DNA of 64,000 nucleotides from PALSA-612 sp963846915 (GCA_963846915.1 CAWJXV010000005.1:186001-250000), one strand, 5' to 3'. Shown: positions 51,044-59,526, counted from the stretch's first letter. The notes: generated by a model not told the origin, from the sequence alone. Program-made: numbers and translations.

Positions 51044-52159
51044 TCAGGCAGCTGGGCGAAGCTCGCTGACGCTTGCTCTGCAGACCTCTGCGCGGCGAGT
51101 CGTCGATATCAGGCAGGGCAGGAGAAGACGTCCAATCTCGATCCCCAATAGGGGCGGCACGGCGTTACCGATCATCCGGGCGAGGGCGGTGCGTGTGCTC
51201 GCTGGCTCGAAAGCGAACCAGTCGGGAATCGTCTGCAGGCGCGCAGCCTCATGTGGGGTTATCGTCCTGCGTCGCCCAGGATGCACGTAACGGCCTTGTC
51301 CCATTGAGCCGTAGCCGCTGGTGATCGTTTGCGCTGGCTTGTCCCAGCGGAGTCGGCCGTACATCGAGTTGTAGCTGTGCTCGAAGTCCCGGTGGCATTC
51401 GGGACGTCGCGTGTTGGGCAGGTCGTAGCAGCGATGGTCGAAGAGATAGTCGATTCGCCTGCGGTTCTCCTCATCCGGTGCACTTGAGGTGTTGTAGATC
51501 TCGTCGGACCTAATGTCTTTGAGGTCTTCGATCGCCCAGCGGATGTCGCGAGGCAAGTGGTTGCGACAGGGATGCGCGACAAGCTGCCCGAGTAGCGACT
51601 GAGGGTCGCCGTAGCCGGGCTCGCAGGCGAGCAGGATGTGGCGACGGCGCCGCTGCGGGATACCGATGAACTGCATGTCCACGATCTCGTCAGCGACCAC
51701 GTAGCCGAGCCGGTCGAGCTCAGTCTTGGTGGTGTCGAGGATGCCGCCTCGGTCATTGCGGATCGTGGGGACGTTCTCGACGCAGAGCATCCTGGGTTCA
51801 AGAACAGCGGCTGCCCGAGCCACCTTTGCGTAGAGCGCGTTGCGCGGGTCCGCGCGACGAGTGTGGTTGTTGAGGTCGGAATGGCCTTGGCACGGGGGCC
51901 CAGCCAGTCCGAGCTGAACCTCGCGAACCTTCCCCTTGAGTTTGCGTTCGGCTGCGGTCAAGGCGCAGCCGAGCTCGCCGTCGACCAGTATCTCGGCGTC
52001 GGTTTGCTCGACAACGTCTGAGACGTTGGCGGCGTAGGTCAGAGCGGGCAGCTCCGCCTTTTCGATCGCGAGGCGCGCGCCCAGCTCGACCTCAGTTTCC
52101 AGGCCGGCGAGGAGGAAGCCGATGGTGAGTGCGCCACAGCCGGCGAATAGATCGAACAA
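51044..52159 (-). CDS. DNA (cytosine-5-)-methyltransferase
   Basis: 371 aa. Motif I FDLFAGCGALTIGF, catalytic PCQ in AGPPCQGHSDLN (motif IV), ENV (motif VI), QRRRR (motif VIII), and a C-terminal GNAVPP (motif X). The target-recognition region gives no hint of the site. No restriction endonuclease is seen, so it is an orphan. The TTG start (52159) directly follows an in-frame TAA 11 codons upstream, so the N-terminus is unusually short. Part of the tRNA-adjacent accessory block. Confidence 0.9.
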   Translation of the reverse strand: MFDLFAGCGALTIGFLLAGLETEVELGARLAIEKAELPALTYAANVSDVVEQTDAEILVDGELGCALTAAERKLKGKVREVQLGLAGPPCQGHSDLNNHTRRADPRNALYAKVARAAAVLEPRMLCVENVPTIRNDRGGILDTTKTELDRLGYVVADEIVDMQFIGIPQRRRRHILLACEPGYGDPQSLLGQLVAHPCRNHLPRDIRWAIEDLKDIRSDEIYNTSSAPDEENRRRIDYLFDHRCYDLPNTRRPECHRDFEHSYNSMYGRLRWDKPAQTITSGYGSMGQGRYVHPGRRRTITPHEAARLQTIPDWFAFEPASTRTALARMIGNAVPPLLGIEIGRLLLPCLISTTRRAEVCRASVSELRPAA

Positions 52160-52195
52160 GCGAAGACTGGCGTCGGCGTCGGGGAAGTCCGGCCG

Positions 52196-52528
52196 TTATA
52201 ACGTCCGCCCGGAGCGCGCCAGCGACTCCACCCGCCCGTCGACGCCCGGATGCCAACCTGCATAGACGTGCCCGTTGCGGTCGATGTGGGCGAGATTCGT
52301 GCGCGACTGGTTGCCGACCCGCCAGAAGTCACCGCCGACATACCAGCCGCCCTGCCCGTCGTTCGCGACCGCGACGACGGAACTGCCGTAGATCGTGTCC
52401 GCTCCCGTCATCGGCGCACCCGTCGCCGCGCTCAGGAGCACACCGGCGCAGACCGGTGAAGCCGGCGCTGCGCGAGCGGCGGTCGTCGCGACGACGAATA
52501 GCGGCAGGAGCCACGCGAGCTTCCTCAC
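52196..52528 (-). pseudogene. Truncated exported protein with delta-60-type repeat
   Basis: Signal peptide (VRKLAWLLPLFVVATTAARAA) followed by SSVVAVANDGQGGWYVGGDF, WRVGNQSRTNLAHIDRNGHV and DGRVESLARSGRTL, which is about one unit of a repeat protein that normally continues with LYVGG and further copies. Here TTATAA terminates it at once, 37 bp from the methyltransferase start. The gene therefore looks cut by an insertion. Start GTG 52528; ATG 52579 is in frame. Confidence 0.65.
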
Positions 52529-52608
52529 GGCTCGAAGTATGTGCGTCCCTCGAGTGTCCGGTGATCCCGTCTCGCCCATCGACGTGAGCGAGGGCAGCGC
52601 AGGAAGGT

Positions 52609-52968
52609 CTAGCTTGCTTTCACCTCTCCGCCGTACTTCGCCGCCTGCTCTGTCCTGAACCCAGCCATTGCTGCTTCTGGGTTGTCAGCGAGCGCCGCTT
52701 CGAAGGCAGCGGCCTCTGCCCTGGCGGTCGCTACCTCCCCTTCCGTACCGATGAAGATGTGGCCGGGCCCGTTGCCCTCGTGGTCCCGACTGATCTCCAG
52801 TACGTACACCTCTGGGTCGCGCGGGAACTTCACCTTGAGTACGGGCCAGGCTCCCTCATCGTCGACGTAGACCTCCGTAGCGATGATCTTGCCGCCCTTG
52901 AGCGATTTCAGATCCTCGCGGAGTGCCTCTGCCCACCGGCGCTCTTGCTCACTCAGTTCCAGCCTCAC
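52609..52968 (-). CDS. Hypothetical protein (119 aa)
   Basis: GTG 52968 with AGAGGAG upstream. Sequence is acidic/helical at both ends (SEQERRWAEALREDLKSLKG; ARAEAAAFEAALADNPEAAM) with a central beta part (ATEVYVDDEGAWPVLKVKFP, VYVLEISRDHEGNGPGHIFI). No membrane segment. Not recognised; it lies in the accessory block between the truncated gene and the RepA-like ATPase. Confidence 0.65.
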   Translation of the reverse strand: MRLELSEQERRWAEALREDLKSLKGGKIIATEVYVDDEGAWPVLKVKFPRDPEVYVLEISRDHEGNGPGHIFIGTEGEVATARAEAAAFEAALADNPEAAMAGFRTEQAAKYGGEVKAS

Positions 52969-53066
52969 AGCTACTCCTCTCCGCCGGGCGGTTGCCAGGC
53001 GCTCACGACATGTGTTAGCTCGTGATCTGGCAGAAAGCCACCCGCTGATTTCGTGGTGGCTTGTTG

Positions 53067-54131
53067 CTAGGTCGTCGCCGGCTCGGTGGAATCAGCGGCC
53101 GGCTCGGGCAGGCCCTGCCAGATGAGTTGGTTGGAGCGTCCGGGGCCACCGACCTCGAGCCGGAAGCCGGATAGCTCGGGGTGCTCGGCGAGCGCGCGTG
53201 CCCGGTCGGCGACCTTTTCGCGCGTGCCGCCGGTGGCTTCGCGTAGCTTGGTGAAGTTGATCGTGCCGGCCGCCTGGACGGCCTGCGTGATCCGTGCGTC
53301 GAGGTTCGCGGTCGGCGCTCCGACCTCGTCGTAGGCGTCGGCGAGCGCATCGAGGTCGGTCTGCTGGGTGAACTGGAACTGGCCGCGCTCGCGGTTGCCG
53401 CCGCCGATCTTGTAGACGCGCTTGGTCGGGATGTCGGCGCCGCGGGTGTTCTTGGTCAGCTCGATCTCGAGGGTGCCGGTCTCCGCTGGGCTGAACTTCT
53501 TCTTCAGCTTCAGGTGGTAGCCGACCTTTGCCTTTGCTCGCTTGGCGCGGGAGCCGACCGCGTAGCGGCGGTCGGAGTCGGATGCCTTGGGCATGTGGTC
53601 GAGCACGACGGCTGTGACGCCGTATTGCTTCGCTGCCAGTTCGGGGTAGCGCTTGATCCAGCGTGTCACGTCCGGCCCGTTGGCCTCGTCGATTGAGGCG
53701 CCGGCCAGCATGTCGGTCGCGGTGTCGTAGACGGCGAGCGCCGGCCGCAGCGCTTGCATGATTGCGGCGTGCGCCTCGACGTCGTCCTGGCTGGCGTCGA
53801 AGCCGGGGAAGTCGAAGTAGGCGAAGTGGCTGGCGACTCGCTCGGGATCGGCGCCGAGGCAGACCAGCCGGGAGACGATCTCCCGCTGCCCCAGCTCCTC
53901 GTCGAACCAGACGACGAGCCTTGGCGTGTCGGCCTCGATGAGCTGCTTGGCCCACCACAGCGCCAGCCAGGTCTTGGCGGCTTCGGCCTCGGCCGCGACC
54001 CAGTGCAGCTCGCCCTGGACGAGCCAGCCCTCGCCCAGCATTGCCGGCGGCGGAGCGTGTCCCTCGCGGACCGCGTCGGCGAGGGGGGTCGGCCAGCGTC
54101 GCTTCTTGAGCCGCAGGTAGCTCGCCTTCAT
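53067..54131 (-). CDS. RepA-like AAA ATPase of a mobile element
   Basis: 354 aa. RecA-like core with Walker A position reading AEAEAAKTWLAL (glycines lost, K-T kept), VVWFDEELGQREIVSRL, Walker B LAVYDTATDML and VVLDHMPKASDSDRR, followed by a basic region and a C-terminal winged-helix-like part (TINFTKLREATGGTREKVAD). This resembles AAA_25/RepA-type helicase-loader proteins of actinobacterial integrative elements. Coding potential continues upstream (LYSFLGGIADGAL) to an ATG at 54260 but in shifted frames, so the 5' end is probably damaged. Confidence 0.75.
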   Translation of the reverse strand: MKASYLRLKKRRWPTPLADAVREGHAPPPAMLGEGWLVQGELHWVAAEAEAAKTWLALWWAKQLIEADTPRLVVWFDEELGQREIVSRLVCLGADPERVASHFAYFDFPGFDASQDDVEAHAAIMQALRPALAVYDTATDMLAGASIDEANGPDVTRWIKRYPELAAKQYGVTAVVLDHMPKASDSDRRYAVGSRAKRAKAKVGYHLKLKKKFSPAETGTLEIELTKNTRGADIPTKRVYKIGGGNRERGQFQFTQQTDLDALADAYDEVGAPTANLDARITQAVQAAGTINFTKLREATGGTREKVADRARALAEHPELSGFRLEVGGPGRSNQLIWQGLPEPAADSTEPATT

Positions 54132-54368
54132 CAGCGCGCCGTCGGCGATGCCGCCGAGGAAGCTGTAGAGCTCGTCCTCGGCCGCGCGCGACGCCAGTCC
54201 ACGAGGCCTTCCTCGCTCGCACCTGCTGCCTCATTTGCTGGCGACGGCTGGAGACGTCATTGAGTTAGGACCCTTGAGCGTGAGCAGACCAGGTTGGCGC
54301 CGATGCGGCCGATAGCCGTTCAGTCGGACGTCGCCTGTCAGTTCATCGAGCGCTCATGAACGGGTACG

Positions 54369-54389
54369 ACAATCGGCTCATGCGATTGT
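54369..54389. promoter_or_regulatory. Palindromic operator-like site upstream of the NuoF-like gene
   Basis: ACAATCG (54369-54375), 7-nt spacer GCTCATG, CGATTGT (54383-54389): a perfect 7-bp dyad about 90 bp before the TTG start. Spacing fits a dimeric helix-turn-helix regulator. No regulator gene is adjacent. Confidence 0.45.
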
Positions 54390-54480
54390 TTCTGGTCCGG
54401 CCGCGCATGGCGGGACTGTTCGACCTTCGTACTGGTTCGGCATCCGTTTTGCCCTCGAGTTCGCTGCGCGAGGGGTACGG

Positions 54481-55794
54481 TTGAGCGTTCCGGCGCCCGT
54501 TCCCGGCAGACGAGTTGCTTTCGATGGTCGCAACTGCCCCCGCTTGCTCGGATACCTCGGACCTAGTGGCGAATCGGTGTCGCTCGACGAGCATGCGGAG
54601 CGGTACAGGATTCTGCCGTCGGCCTTGAGTGCGGACGAGGCCGCCCGCGTGATCGAGTTGGTCGAATCGTCGGGCCTTCGCGGGCGGGGCGGGGCTAGCT
54701 TCCCGACGGGCCAGAAGCTGCGGGCGGTCGCTGAGCGCGGCCGTCGGGCGGTCGTCGTCGCGAACGGATGCGAGGGAGAGCCGGTGAGCGCGAAAGACAA
54801 GGTGTTGCTGCGCCGGGTTCCTCACCTCGTGCTGGATGGCGCCGCCATCGCTTCTGCAACTGTCGGAGCGGATATGGCGTTCATCACGATTGCTGAAGGC
54901 GCCGGACGCGAGCGCCTGGCTCTCGAGCGGGCGGTGGCCGAACGCGAGTATCGCCGACTCGACCGTGTCGCGATCCAGATCGTCTCTGTTCCGGATCGAT
55001 TCGTCGCCGGCGAGGAGACCGCGCTGGTCAATTTTCTGAATGGCGGTCCGGTGAAGCCCACGTTCACGCCGCCGCGTCCGTTCGAGCGGGGCGTCCGGGG
55101 TCGGCCGACCTTGGTGCAGAACGTCGAGACACTCGCGAGCCTGGCGCTGATCTGCAGATACGGTCCGGTCTGGTTCCGTGATCTCGGCACCCAAGAGCAG
55201 CCGGGTACGGCATTAGTGACGCTCGAGGGTGCCGTGCGTCGTCGCGGTGTCTACGAGATACCGATTGGGTTGCCGCTCGCGGAGCTACTCGATCTTGCCG
55301 GTGGCGTAACGGTGCCGATCCAGGCGTTCCTGATCGGGGGCTACTTCGGCACCTGGGTCGCAGCGGAGGACGCGTTGCCGTTGTCGCTCAGCGACGCGGG
55401 CCTGGCGGGCGTCGGCGCCAGGCTGGGCGCGGGCACGATCGTCGCGCTTCCGTCCACCATCTGCGGCGTTGTCGAGACCGCGCTGCTCGCGCGCTATCTC
55501 GCCGGCGAGAGCGCCGGCCAGTGTGGCCCGTGCATTCACGGGCTGGATGCGCTCGCGACTGCCGTCGAGAGCCTCGCCGGCCCTCGGCATCTGAGCAACG
55601 CCGACGACAGACAACACGTACGTCGCTGGGCTGGGCAGGTCTATGGCCGCGGCGCCTGCCGCCACCCTGACGGAGCCGCCCGGCTGATCGAGAGCGCCCT
55701 GGCCGTCTTCGCCGACGAGCTGGCGCGGCATGCCTCGGGAAAATGCAGCGGAGATGGACGAGGGTTCCTTCGGCGTGCTCGGGCGGCGCGATGA
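54481..55794 (+). CDS. NuoF-like flavoprotein (51-kDa complex I subunit family)
   Basis: 437 aa. The FMN motif GLRGRGGASFPTGQKL and the glycine-rich NAD region NGCEGEPVSAKDKV match NuoF; an SLBB-like domain follows (about 270-340). The C-terminal cluster motif, usually SCGxCxPC, is SAGQCGPC with the first cysteine replaced by alanine, and the last ligand is in GRGACRHPDG. The unit is coupled to a ferredoxin gene by ATGA and has no NuoE or NuoG nearby. It probably moves electrons between NAD(P)H and the ferredoxin. TTG start. Confidence 0.85.
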   Translation: MSVPAPVPGRRVAFDGRNCPRLLGYLGPSGESVSLDEHAERYRILPSALSADEAARVIELVESSGLRGRGGASFPTGQKLRAVAERGRRAVVVANGCEGEPVSAKDKVLLRRVPHLVLDGAAIASATVGADMAFITIAEGAGRERLALERAVAEREYRRLDRVAIQIVSVPDRFVAGEETALVNFLNGGPVKPTFTPPRPFERGVRGRPTLVQNVETLASLALICRYGPVWFRDLGTQEQPGTALVTLEGAVRRRGVYEIPIGLPLAELLDLAGGVTVPIQAFLIGGYFGTWVAAEDALPLSLSDAGLAGVGARLGAGTIVALPSTICGVVETALLARYLAGESAGQCGPCIHGLDALATAVESLAGPRHLSNADDRQHVRRWAGQVYGRGACRHPDGAARLIESALAVFADELARHASGKCSGDGRGFLRRARAAR

Positions 55795-56036
55795 ACGTGG
55801 CGGTTCGCGTTAACCCGATTCTGTGCGACGGTCACGGGATCTGCGCCGAGCTGTTCCCAGAACGGATCACGCTGGACGACTGGGGATACCCGATCATCGA
55901 TCCCGAGCCGATCCCACCGGAACTACACGAACACGTACGGCACGCCGTCGCCGCCTGCCCGACGCTCGCGCTCCTCCTCATGCGAACTCGCGAGGGCGTG
56001 AACGCAATCGGCGAAACCTCTCGTGAGGTTCGCTAG
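55791..56036 (+). CDS. Single-cluster ferredoxin
   Basis: 81 aa. Ligand pattern CDGHGIC...ACP: three cysteines with histidine at the position of the usual second cysteine, as in ferredoxins that support actinobacterial P450s and carry [3Fe-4S] or [4Fe-4S] clusters. ATG 55791 lies inside the NuoF-like stop (ATGA), so the two products are likely partners. Confidence 0.85.
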   Translation: MNVAVRVNPILCDGHGICAELFPERITLDDWGYPIIDPEPIPPELHEHVRHAVAACPTLALLLMRTREGVNAIGETSREVR

Positions 56037-56091
56037 ATGTAAGTCCTAGGAGCGTTGTTCGTCCGACCTGCCTGGAGGCTGGTGCTGCGAA

Positions 56092-56127
56092 TGCCACCAG
56101 CGACTCCAAGGAGGTTGGACGGTGGCA
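56092..56127. terminator. Hairpin downstream of the ferredoxin gene
   Basis: Nested stems TGCCACC/GGTGGCA (56092-56098/56121-56127) and TCCAA/TTGGA (56105-56109/56115-56119) with loop GGAGG. No T-run; it could be a terminator of the NuoF-like/ferredoxin transcript or part of the adjacent insertion-sequence remnant. Confidence 0.4.
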
Positions 56128-56252
56128 TAGCATCGCGACGCAGGAGTGCCCGCGCTCGAGGTTGTTTGCTTGTGGAGCGTGTGCTGGTTGAGGGCTGGTC
56201 TGTGGCGGCTGCGGACGAGGCCGCCGAGGTCGACCGAAGCACTCTCAGTCGT
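56127..56252 (+). mobile_element. IS481-like transposase remnant
   Basis: The translated stretch LLVERVLVEGWSVAAADEAA, then EVDRSTLS, resembles the N-terminal helix-turn-helix of IS481-family transposases (R-x-L-V-x-R-V-x-x-E-G-W-x-V-A-x-A-A-E-A). The frame breaks after about 65 codons; no DDE part is found. The 56037-56491 interval otherwise holds no gene, only a hairpin and the direct repeat. Confidence 0.55.
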
Positions 56253-56338
56253 TCTTCCTGCGCATGCACGCGCGTAGGAGCGCGAGGGGTCGGGGGAGGA
56301 GGGTAAACGCGTCGATCGCGTTTTGCACCAGGTGGCTT

Positions 56339-56503
56339 TGCAGGCGCCACGCGCACTGCCTGACCGACCATCACGATCGCTGCGATAGCGAACGAGACAG
56401 ATCACAGCAGTTAGCGCCGCGAACACCGGCTCACAGTCGATCCACAGGCTCTGTTCACTTGACTCTCACGGTGCGCTGGTTTGCTGGAGCCATGGCTGCG
56501 ACG
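56339..56503. repeat. Direct repeat copy 1 (~165 bp)
   Basis: Matches 61646-61812 in the same orientation with about 14 substitutions and two 1-bp indels, i.e. near 90% identity by eye. It runs from TGCAGGCGCCACGCGCACTG to ATGGCTGCGACG, so it ends in the first codons of the next gene. Indels and an in-frame stop in this copy argue against a conserved coding frame; it may be a duplicated promoter region or an element end. Confidence 0.85.
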
Positions 56504-56791
56504 GCTGAACATTCTGGTCGATCGTCGGTTGGTGAGGTCGGTTCGCGCGTCGAGGCGGGGCGTTCGCGTGCGAGGGTGGTGAAAATCGCCGCGGCGGGCG
56601 CCGCGGTGGCAGCGCTGGGCGTTTTCGGGTTGCTGGCCCGGGTGACGCATCCCGGGGGCGCGAAGCGGTCGTCGACGCCGCCGCCGCTGGCTGCGCCTCA
56701 GTCGTTCGTGCAGGCTCTGAACACCGGCCTTGCTCCGGGCGTAGTCGGCCCTTCGGGCGGTCCGGCACAGGCCGTCTCCGGCGGATCGTAA
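56492..56791 (+). CDS. Small membrane protein before a ferric-reductase-like gene
   Basis: 99 aa. The basic N-terminal region (VEAGRSRARVVK) leads into one transmembrane helix (IAAAGAAVAALGVFGLLARV) and a Pro/Ser/Gly-rich outer tail. ATG 56492 is inside the direct repeat. It ends 8 bp before the ferric-reductase-like gene, so a shared transcript is likely. No known family. Confidence 0.6.
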   Translation: MAATAEHSGRSSVGEVGSRVEAGRSRARVVKIAAAGAAVAALGVFGLLARVTHPGGAKRSSTPPPLAAPQSFVQALNTGLAPGVVGPSGGPAQAVSGGS

Positions 56792-56799
56792 GTCCGACG

Positions 56800-57771
56800 G
56801 TGCTGCTCGCCAGCAACAGCATCGACTGGTATCTGGCACGCGCCTCGGGTGTGGTCGCGTACGGGCTGCTCACCGCGGTCGTGATCGTTGGTGTCGTGCT
56901 GGCAGGGAAGGTGCGGGTGCGGTGGCCGCGGTTCGCGGTCGTCGACGTCCATCGGTTCGGCAGCGTCCTTGTCGGCGTGTTCGTGGCGCTGCATGTGACG
57001 ACGCTCGCGCTCGACACGTATCTGCCGTTCTCGCCGACGCAACTCGTCGTCCCGTTTGCGTCTCGCTACCGGCCGCTGCCTACCGCGCTCGGCATCGTCG
57101 CGATGGAACTGCTCGTCGCAGTTGCGATCACGAACGTCGTCCGCAAGCGCATCCCCTACCGCATGTGGCGACGCGTCCACTACGGCACCTTCGCCGTTTG
57201 GCTCGCCGCCACCTTTCACGGCCTCACGGCGGGCACCGACCGCGGCAGCCCCTGGCTGACCGCCCTCTACCTGATCAGCATCACCGTGGTCGTCACTGTC
57301 GTGGCCCTCCGTGTGCGCCCCCGCCTCCGCGTTCACGGCCCGGCCAGGATCGCTCTCGCCGCGGCCGTCCCTGCACTGATCGTGACGCTCACGCTCGGAC
57401 GCGCCCCCCGGCCGCCCGCGCCGCACCCGCCGGCGGCGTTTAGCGGCCAGTTAGCCGCACGCGTCTCAACACGAGCCGGCTCAGCGCTCGGGATGACGTC
57501 GGTGTCAGGCTCCGCCGTCGGCAACGGTCGTCGCCTGATGTTCCGGATCGACCTACTCGGGGCCGATCAACAGGTCGCCGCCACGGATCTCCAGCTTCGC
57601 TACGCCGGCAGGAAGCCGGCGGCGTGCGCCGGCACTGTCGCGCAACTCGACACGACCGGCTTCGCCGGTACTTGCCGGTTCGGCGACGGCAGCAGCCAAG
57701 CCATACGGGCGAACTGGCGCCTCTCAGGCAACGATCTCTCCGGCCGTATCCAACTCGCCACATCCGCCTAG
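56800..57771 (+). CDS. Ferric-reductase-like transmembrane (b-haem) protein with C-terminal outer domain
   Basis: 323 aa. About six membrane segments in the first 200 residues. Two helices each carry a histidine pair 13-14 residues apart (HRFGSVLVGVFVALH and HYGTFAVWLAATFH), the bis-His haem pattern of the FRD/NOX family. The C-terminal 120 residues form a soluble, probably extracytoplasmic, beta-rich domain ending GRIQLATSA; no cytoplasmic FAD/NAD domain is fused, so electrons must come from another protein, perhaps the NuoF-like/ferredoxin pair upstream. GTG start. Confidence 0.82.
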   Translation: MLLASNSIDWYLARASGVVAYGLLTAVVIVGVVLAGKVRVRWPRFAVVDVHRFGSVLVGVFVALHVTTLALDTYLPFSPTQLVVPFASRYRPLPTALGIVAMELLVAVAITNVVRKRIPYRMWRRVHYGTFAVWLAATFHGLTAGTDRGSPWLTALYLISITVVVTVVALRVRPRLRVHGPARIALAAAVPALIVTLTLGRAPRPPAPHPPAAFSGQLAARVSTRAGSALGMTSVSGSAVGNGRRLMFRIDLLGADQQVAATDLQLRYAGRKPAACAGTVAQLDTTGFAGTCRFGDGSSQAIRANWRLSGNDLSGRIQLATSA

Positions 57772-58041
57772 AAACCCGCGGGAGGTCGGCATCGATCAAC
57801 CGGGTTGACAACGACCGCCGGCGGGACATCGAGAGATGGTTTGACACTGGATGCGCTGGTTCGTGTGCTCGCCTCGGGTTTGCGCGCGCGGGTATGGGCA
57901 GCTGTTGCTGTGCCGGCTGGGCCTTCGATGCCGCGGGATCGGTCTATCGGCACGCTCGTCTTGCGAGCGGCGGGTTCGATCTCGGGTAGCCAGAGACGAA
58001 CCTGCGACCGTCGGAGTTGCGCTTTCGGGTACTTGGCGTGC

Positions 58042-58644
58042 TTAGCATCCGCCCGGGGGGTCGGGGGTGCCGGCGCCGGCGGCTGGCGTGTCGACTGTGC
58101 CTGGCCTGTTCCACGGGCCGAGGTGGACGACGTACCACTGTCCGCGCCAGGAGATGAGCGAGTAGATCCCGAGCGAGCGAAGTGCTCCGCCTTGCGTGTA
58201 GATGAGCCGCGAGCCCGGCGCGTGCCAGTAGCCGATGTGGTTGTAGCAGTATCCGGGCTGGATCCATGCCCATTCCCGTGGGACTCGGACGCCGATAAGA
58301 CGCGCAGTTCTGACGCCGCGTCCGAGCAGCGAGTGGGCGGCGTGGATGTCGAGGCCGAAGTTGCGGAGCAGCCGTTGGTTGAAGTCTGAGTTTGCGGCGG
58401 GGATGGCTTTCACCTGGAGGTAGGCCGAGCGCGGAAAGAACGCGCTGCGGGCTGCCGAAGGCGCGTCGCGGACGATGCCGCGCCAGAGGGCGGCCATCCG
58501 GGCCTTGAACCAGGGTGTCGTGGCTGAAGGCAGGGTCGTCGTGGTCTGCGGGAGCTTCCCCGGATCCGAAGCGCGACCGCCGCCGGACGTTCCGGCGGTC
58601 GCGAGCAGCGCGGCAACTGCCAGGGTGAGGACGAGCGCTTTCAC
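58042..58644 (-). CDS. Exported hypothetical protein (200 aa)
   Basis: Signal peptide (ALVLTLAVAALLATAGTS) then a Thr/Pro linker and a domain containing RSAFFPRSAYLQVKAIP, RVPREWAWIQPGYCYNHIGY and ISWRGQWYVVHLGPWNRP. Not recognised. GTG 58644 overlaps the stop of the phosphodiester-glycosidase gene by 4 bp, so the two are co-translated. Confidence 0.75.
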   Translation of the reverse strand: MKALVLTLAVAALLATAGTSGGGRASDPGKLPQTTTTLPSATTPWFKARMAALWRGIVRDAPSAARSAFFPRSAYLQVKAIPAANSDFNQRLLRNFGLDIHAAHSLLGRGVRTARLIGVRVPREWAWIQPGYCYNHIGYWHAPGSRLIYTQGGALRSLGIYSLISWRGQWYVVHLGPWNRPGTVDTPAAGAGTPDPPGGC

Positions 58645-59489
58645 CGGAACGGCACGGTATCGCGGCGGCCGATGCGACGGTAGACGGCGAAGAAGTCGCG
58701 GCTATCGGGCGAGAGATACCGTCTCGGCGACTGCTGCGGATTCGGAACGAACATCGAGGGGTGTAGTCCTCCGCGGTGGGCATAGACGATGAAGGTGGGC
58801 CACTCGGGGTTGATGTCGAGCTCGATCGCTCGGACGGCGCCGGCCCGGACAAGGGCCGTGGCCAGTCCCCGGGCCGTCAGGTCGGCGGCCGCGGCGTAGA
58901 CAAGGTCGCCATGGACGTCCACACCGATCCCGGTGCGCCAGACAGCGGGCACGCCTCCGAGAGTCGCGCCCCAAAGCAGACCGTTTCCAATCCCAGCCGC
59001 AGGGCGGCCGTGGTCGACGATCAGCGGCAGGTTCTGCCGTGCGAAGACGACGGACGGCGGCGGGGAAGGTTCGCCGTGCCAGGTCTCGATATCGACGCGG
59101 CCGTCACGATATTCGACCAATGTGCCGAGACCTCGCTTGAGCCAGACATAGGTGTGGCCGTCAACGGAGAAACCGTTTTCCAGGCCGATCGACGTGTATT
59201 TGAAGCCGCCGTTGAACGTCGCCAGCAGCCGCCACCGTTGCGCCCACGGGATCGAGGCCGGACCGCGAGGAACAGCAGCGGGCGGTTCGCTGGTGCCGGG
59301 ATAGAGGGCGAGCGCAGCCCTGCGGGGGTCGATCCGCGCGACATAAACGACGCTCGCGATCCCCGGCATGCTCACCCTCTCCAGCGTGATCGGCGGGCTG
59401 CGGTGCGTACCGGCCGCGGAGGGTGCCAACGACAGCAGCAGCCCGATCGCCGGAGCGAGCACGATCGGCTTCAGATGCCTGGCGGGCAC
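58641..59489 (-). CDS. Phosphodiester glycosidase (NAGPA-domain) family protein, exported
   Basis: 282 aa with signal peptide (PIVLAPAIGLLLSLAPSAAG). The NAGPA-like domain shows ATFNGGFKYTSIGLENGFSV, LPLIVDHGRP, RTGIGVDVHGDLVYAAA and AIELDINPEWPTFIVY; the family removes GlcNAc-type phosphodiesters or processes cell-wall glycans. The ending DSRDFFAVYRR...DTVPFR is shared with the second paralogue at 60219-61413. GTG start. Confidence 0.82.
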   Translation of the reverse strand: MPARHLKPIVLAPAIGLLLSLAPSAAGTHRSPPITLERVSMPGIASVVYVARIDPRRAALALYPGTSEPPAAVPRGPASIPWAQRWRLLATFNGGFKYTSIGLENGFSVDGHTYVWLKRGLGTLVEYRDGRVDIETWHGEPSPPPSVVFARQNLPLIVDHGRPAAGIGNGLLWGATLGGVPAVWRTGIGVDVHGDLVYAAAADLTARGLATALVRAGAVRAIELDINPEWPTFIVYAHRGGLHPSMFVPNPQQSPRRYLSPDSRDFFAVYRRIGRRDTVPFR

Positions 59490-59526
59490 GCTCGGCAGTC
59501 AGGCGGAGGCGCTGTCGCGGTGTCGA

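Noticed and set aside
51003..51152. 49-codon frame starting MVSEMVSTGG downstream of tRNA-Val
   Set aside because: Mostly antisense to the methyltransferase gene, with no similarity; the doubled ATGGTGAGT is a short coincidence.
56264..56491. Extended N-terminus for the 99-aa membrane protein
   Set aside because: The extension would translate the non-coding direct repeat and the IS remnant; the ATG at 56492 gives a sensible membrane protein.
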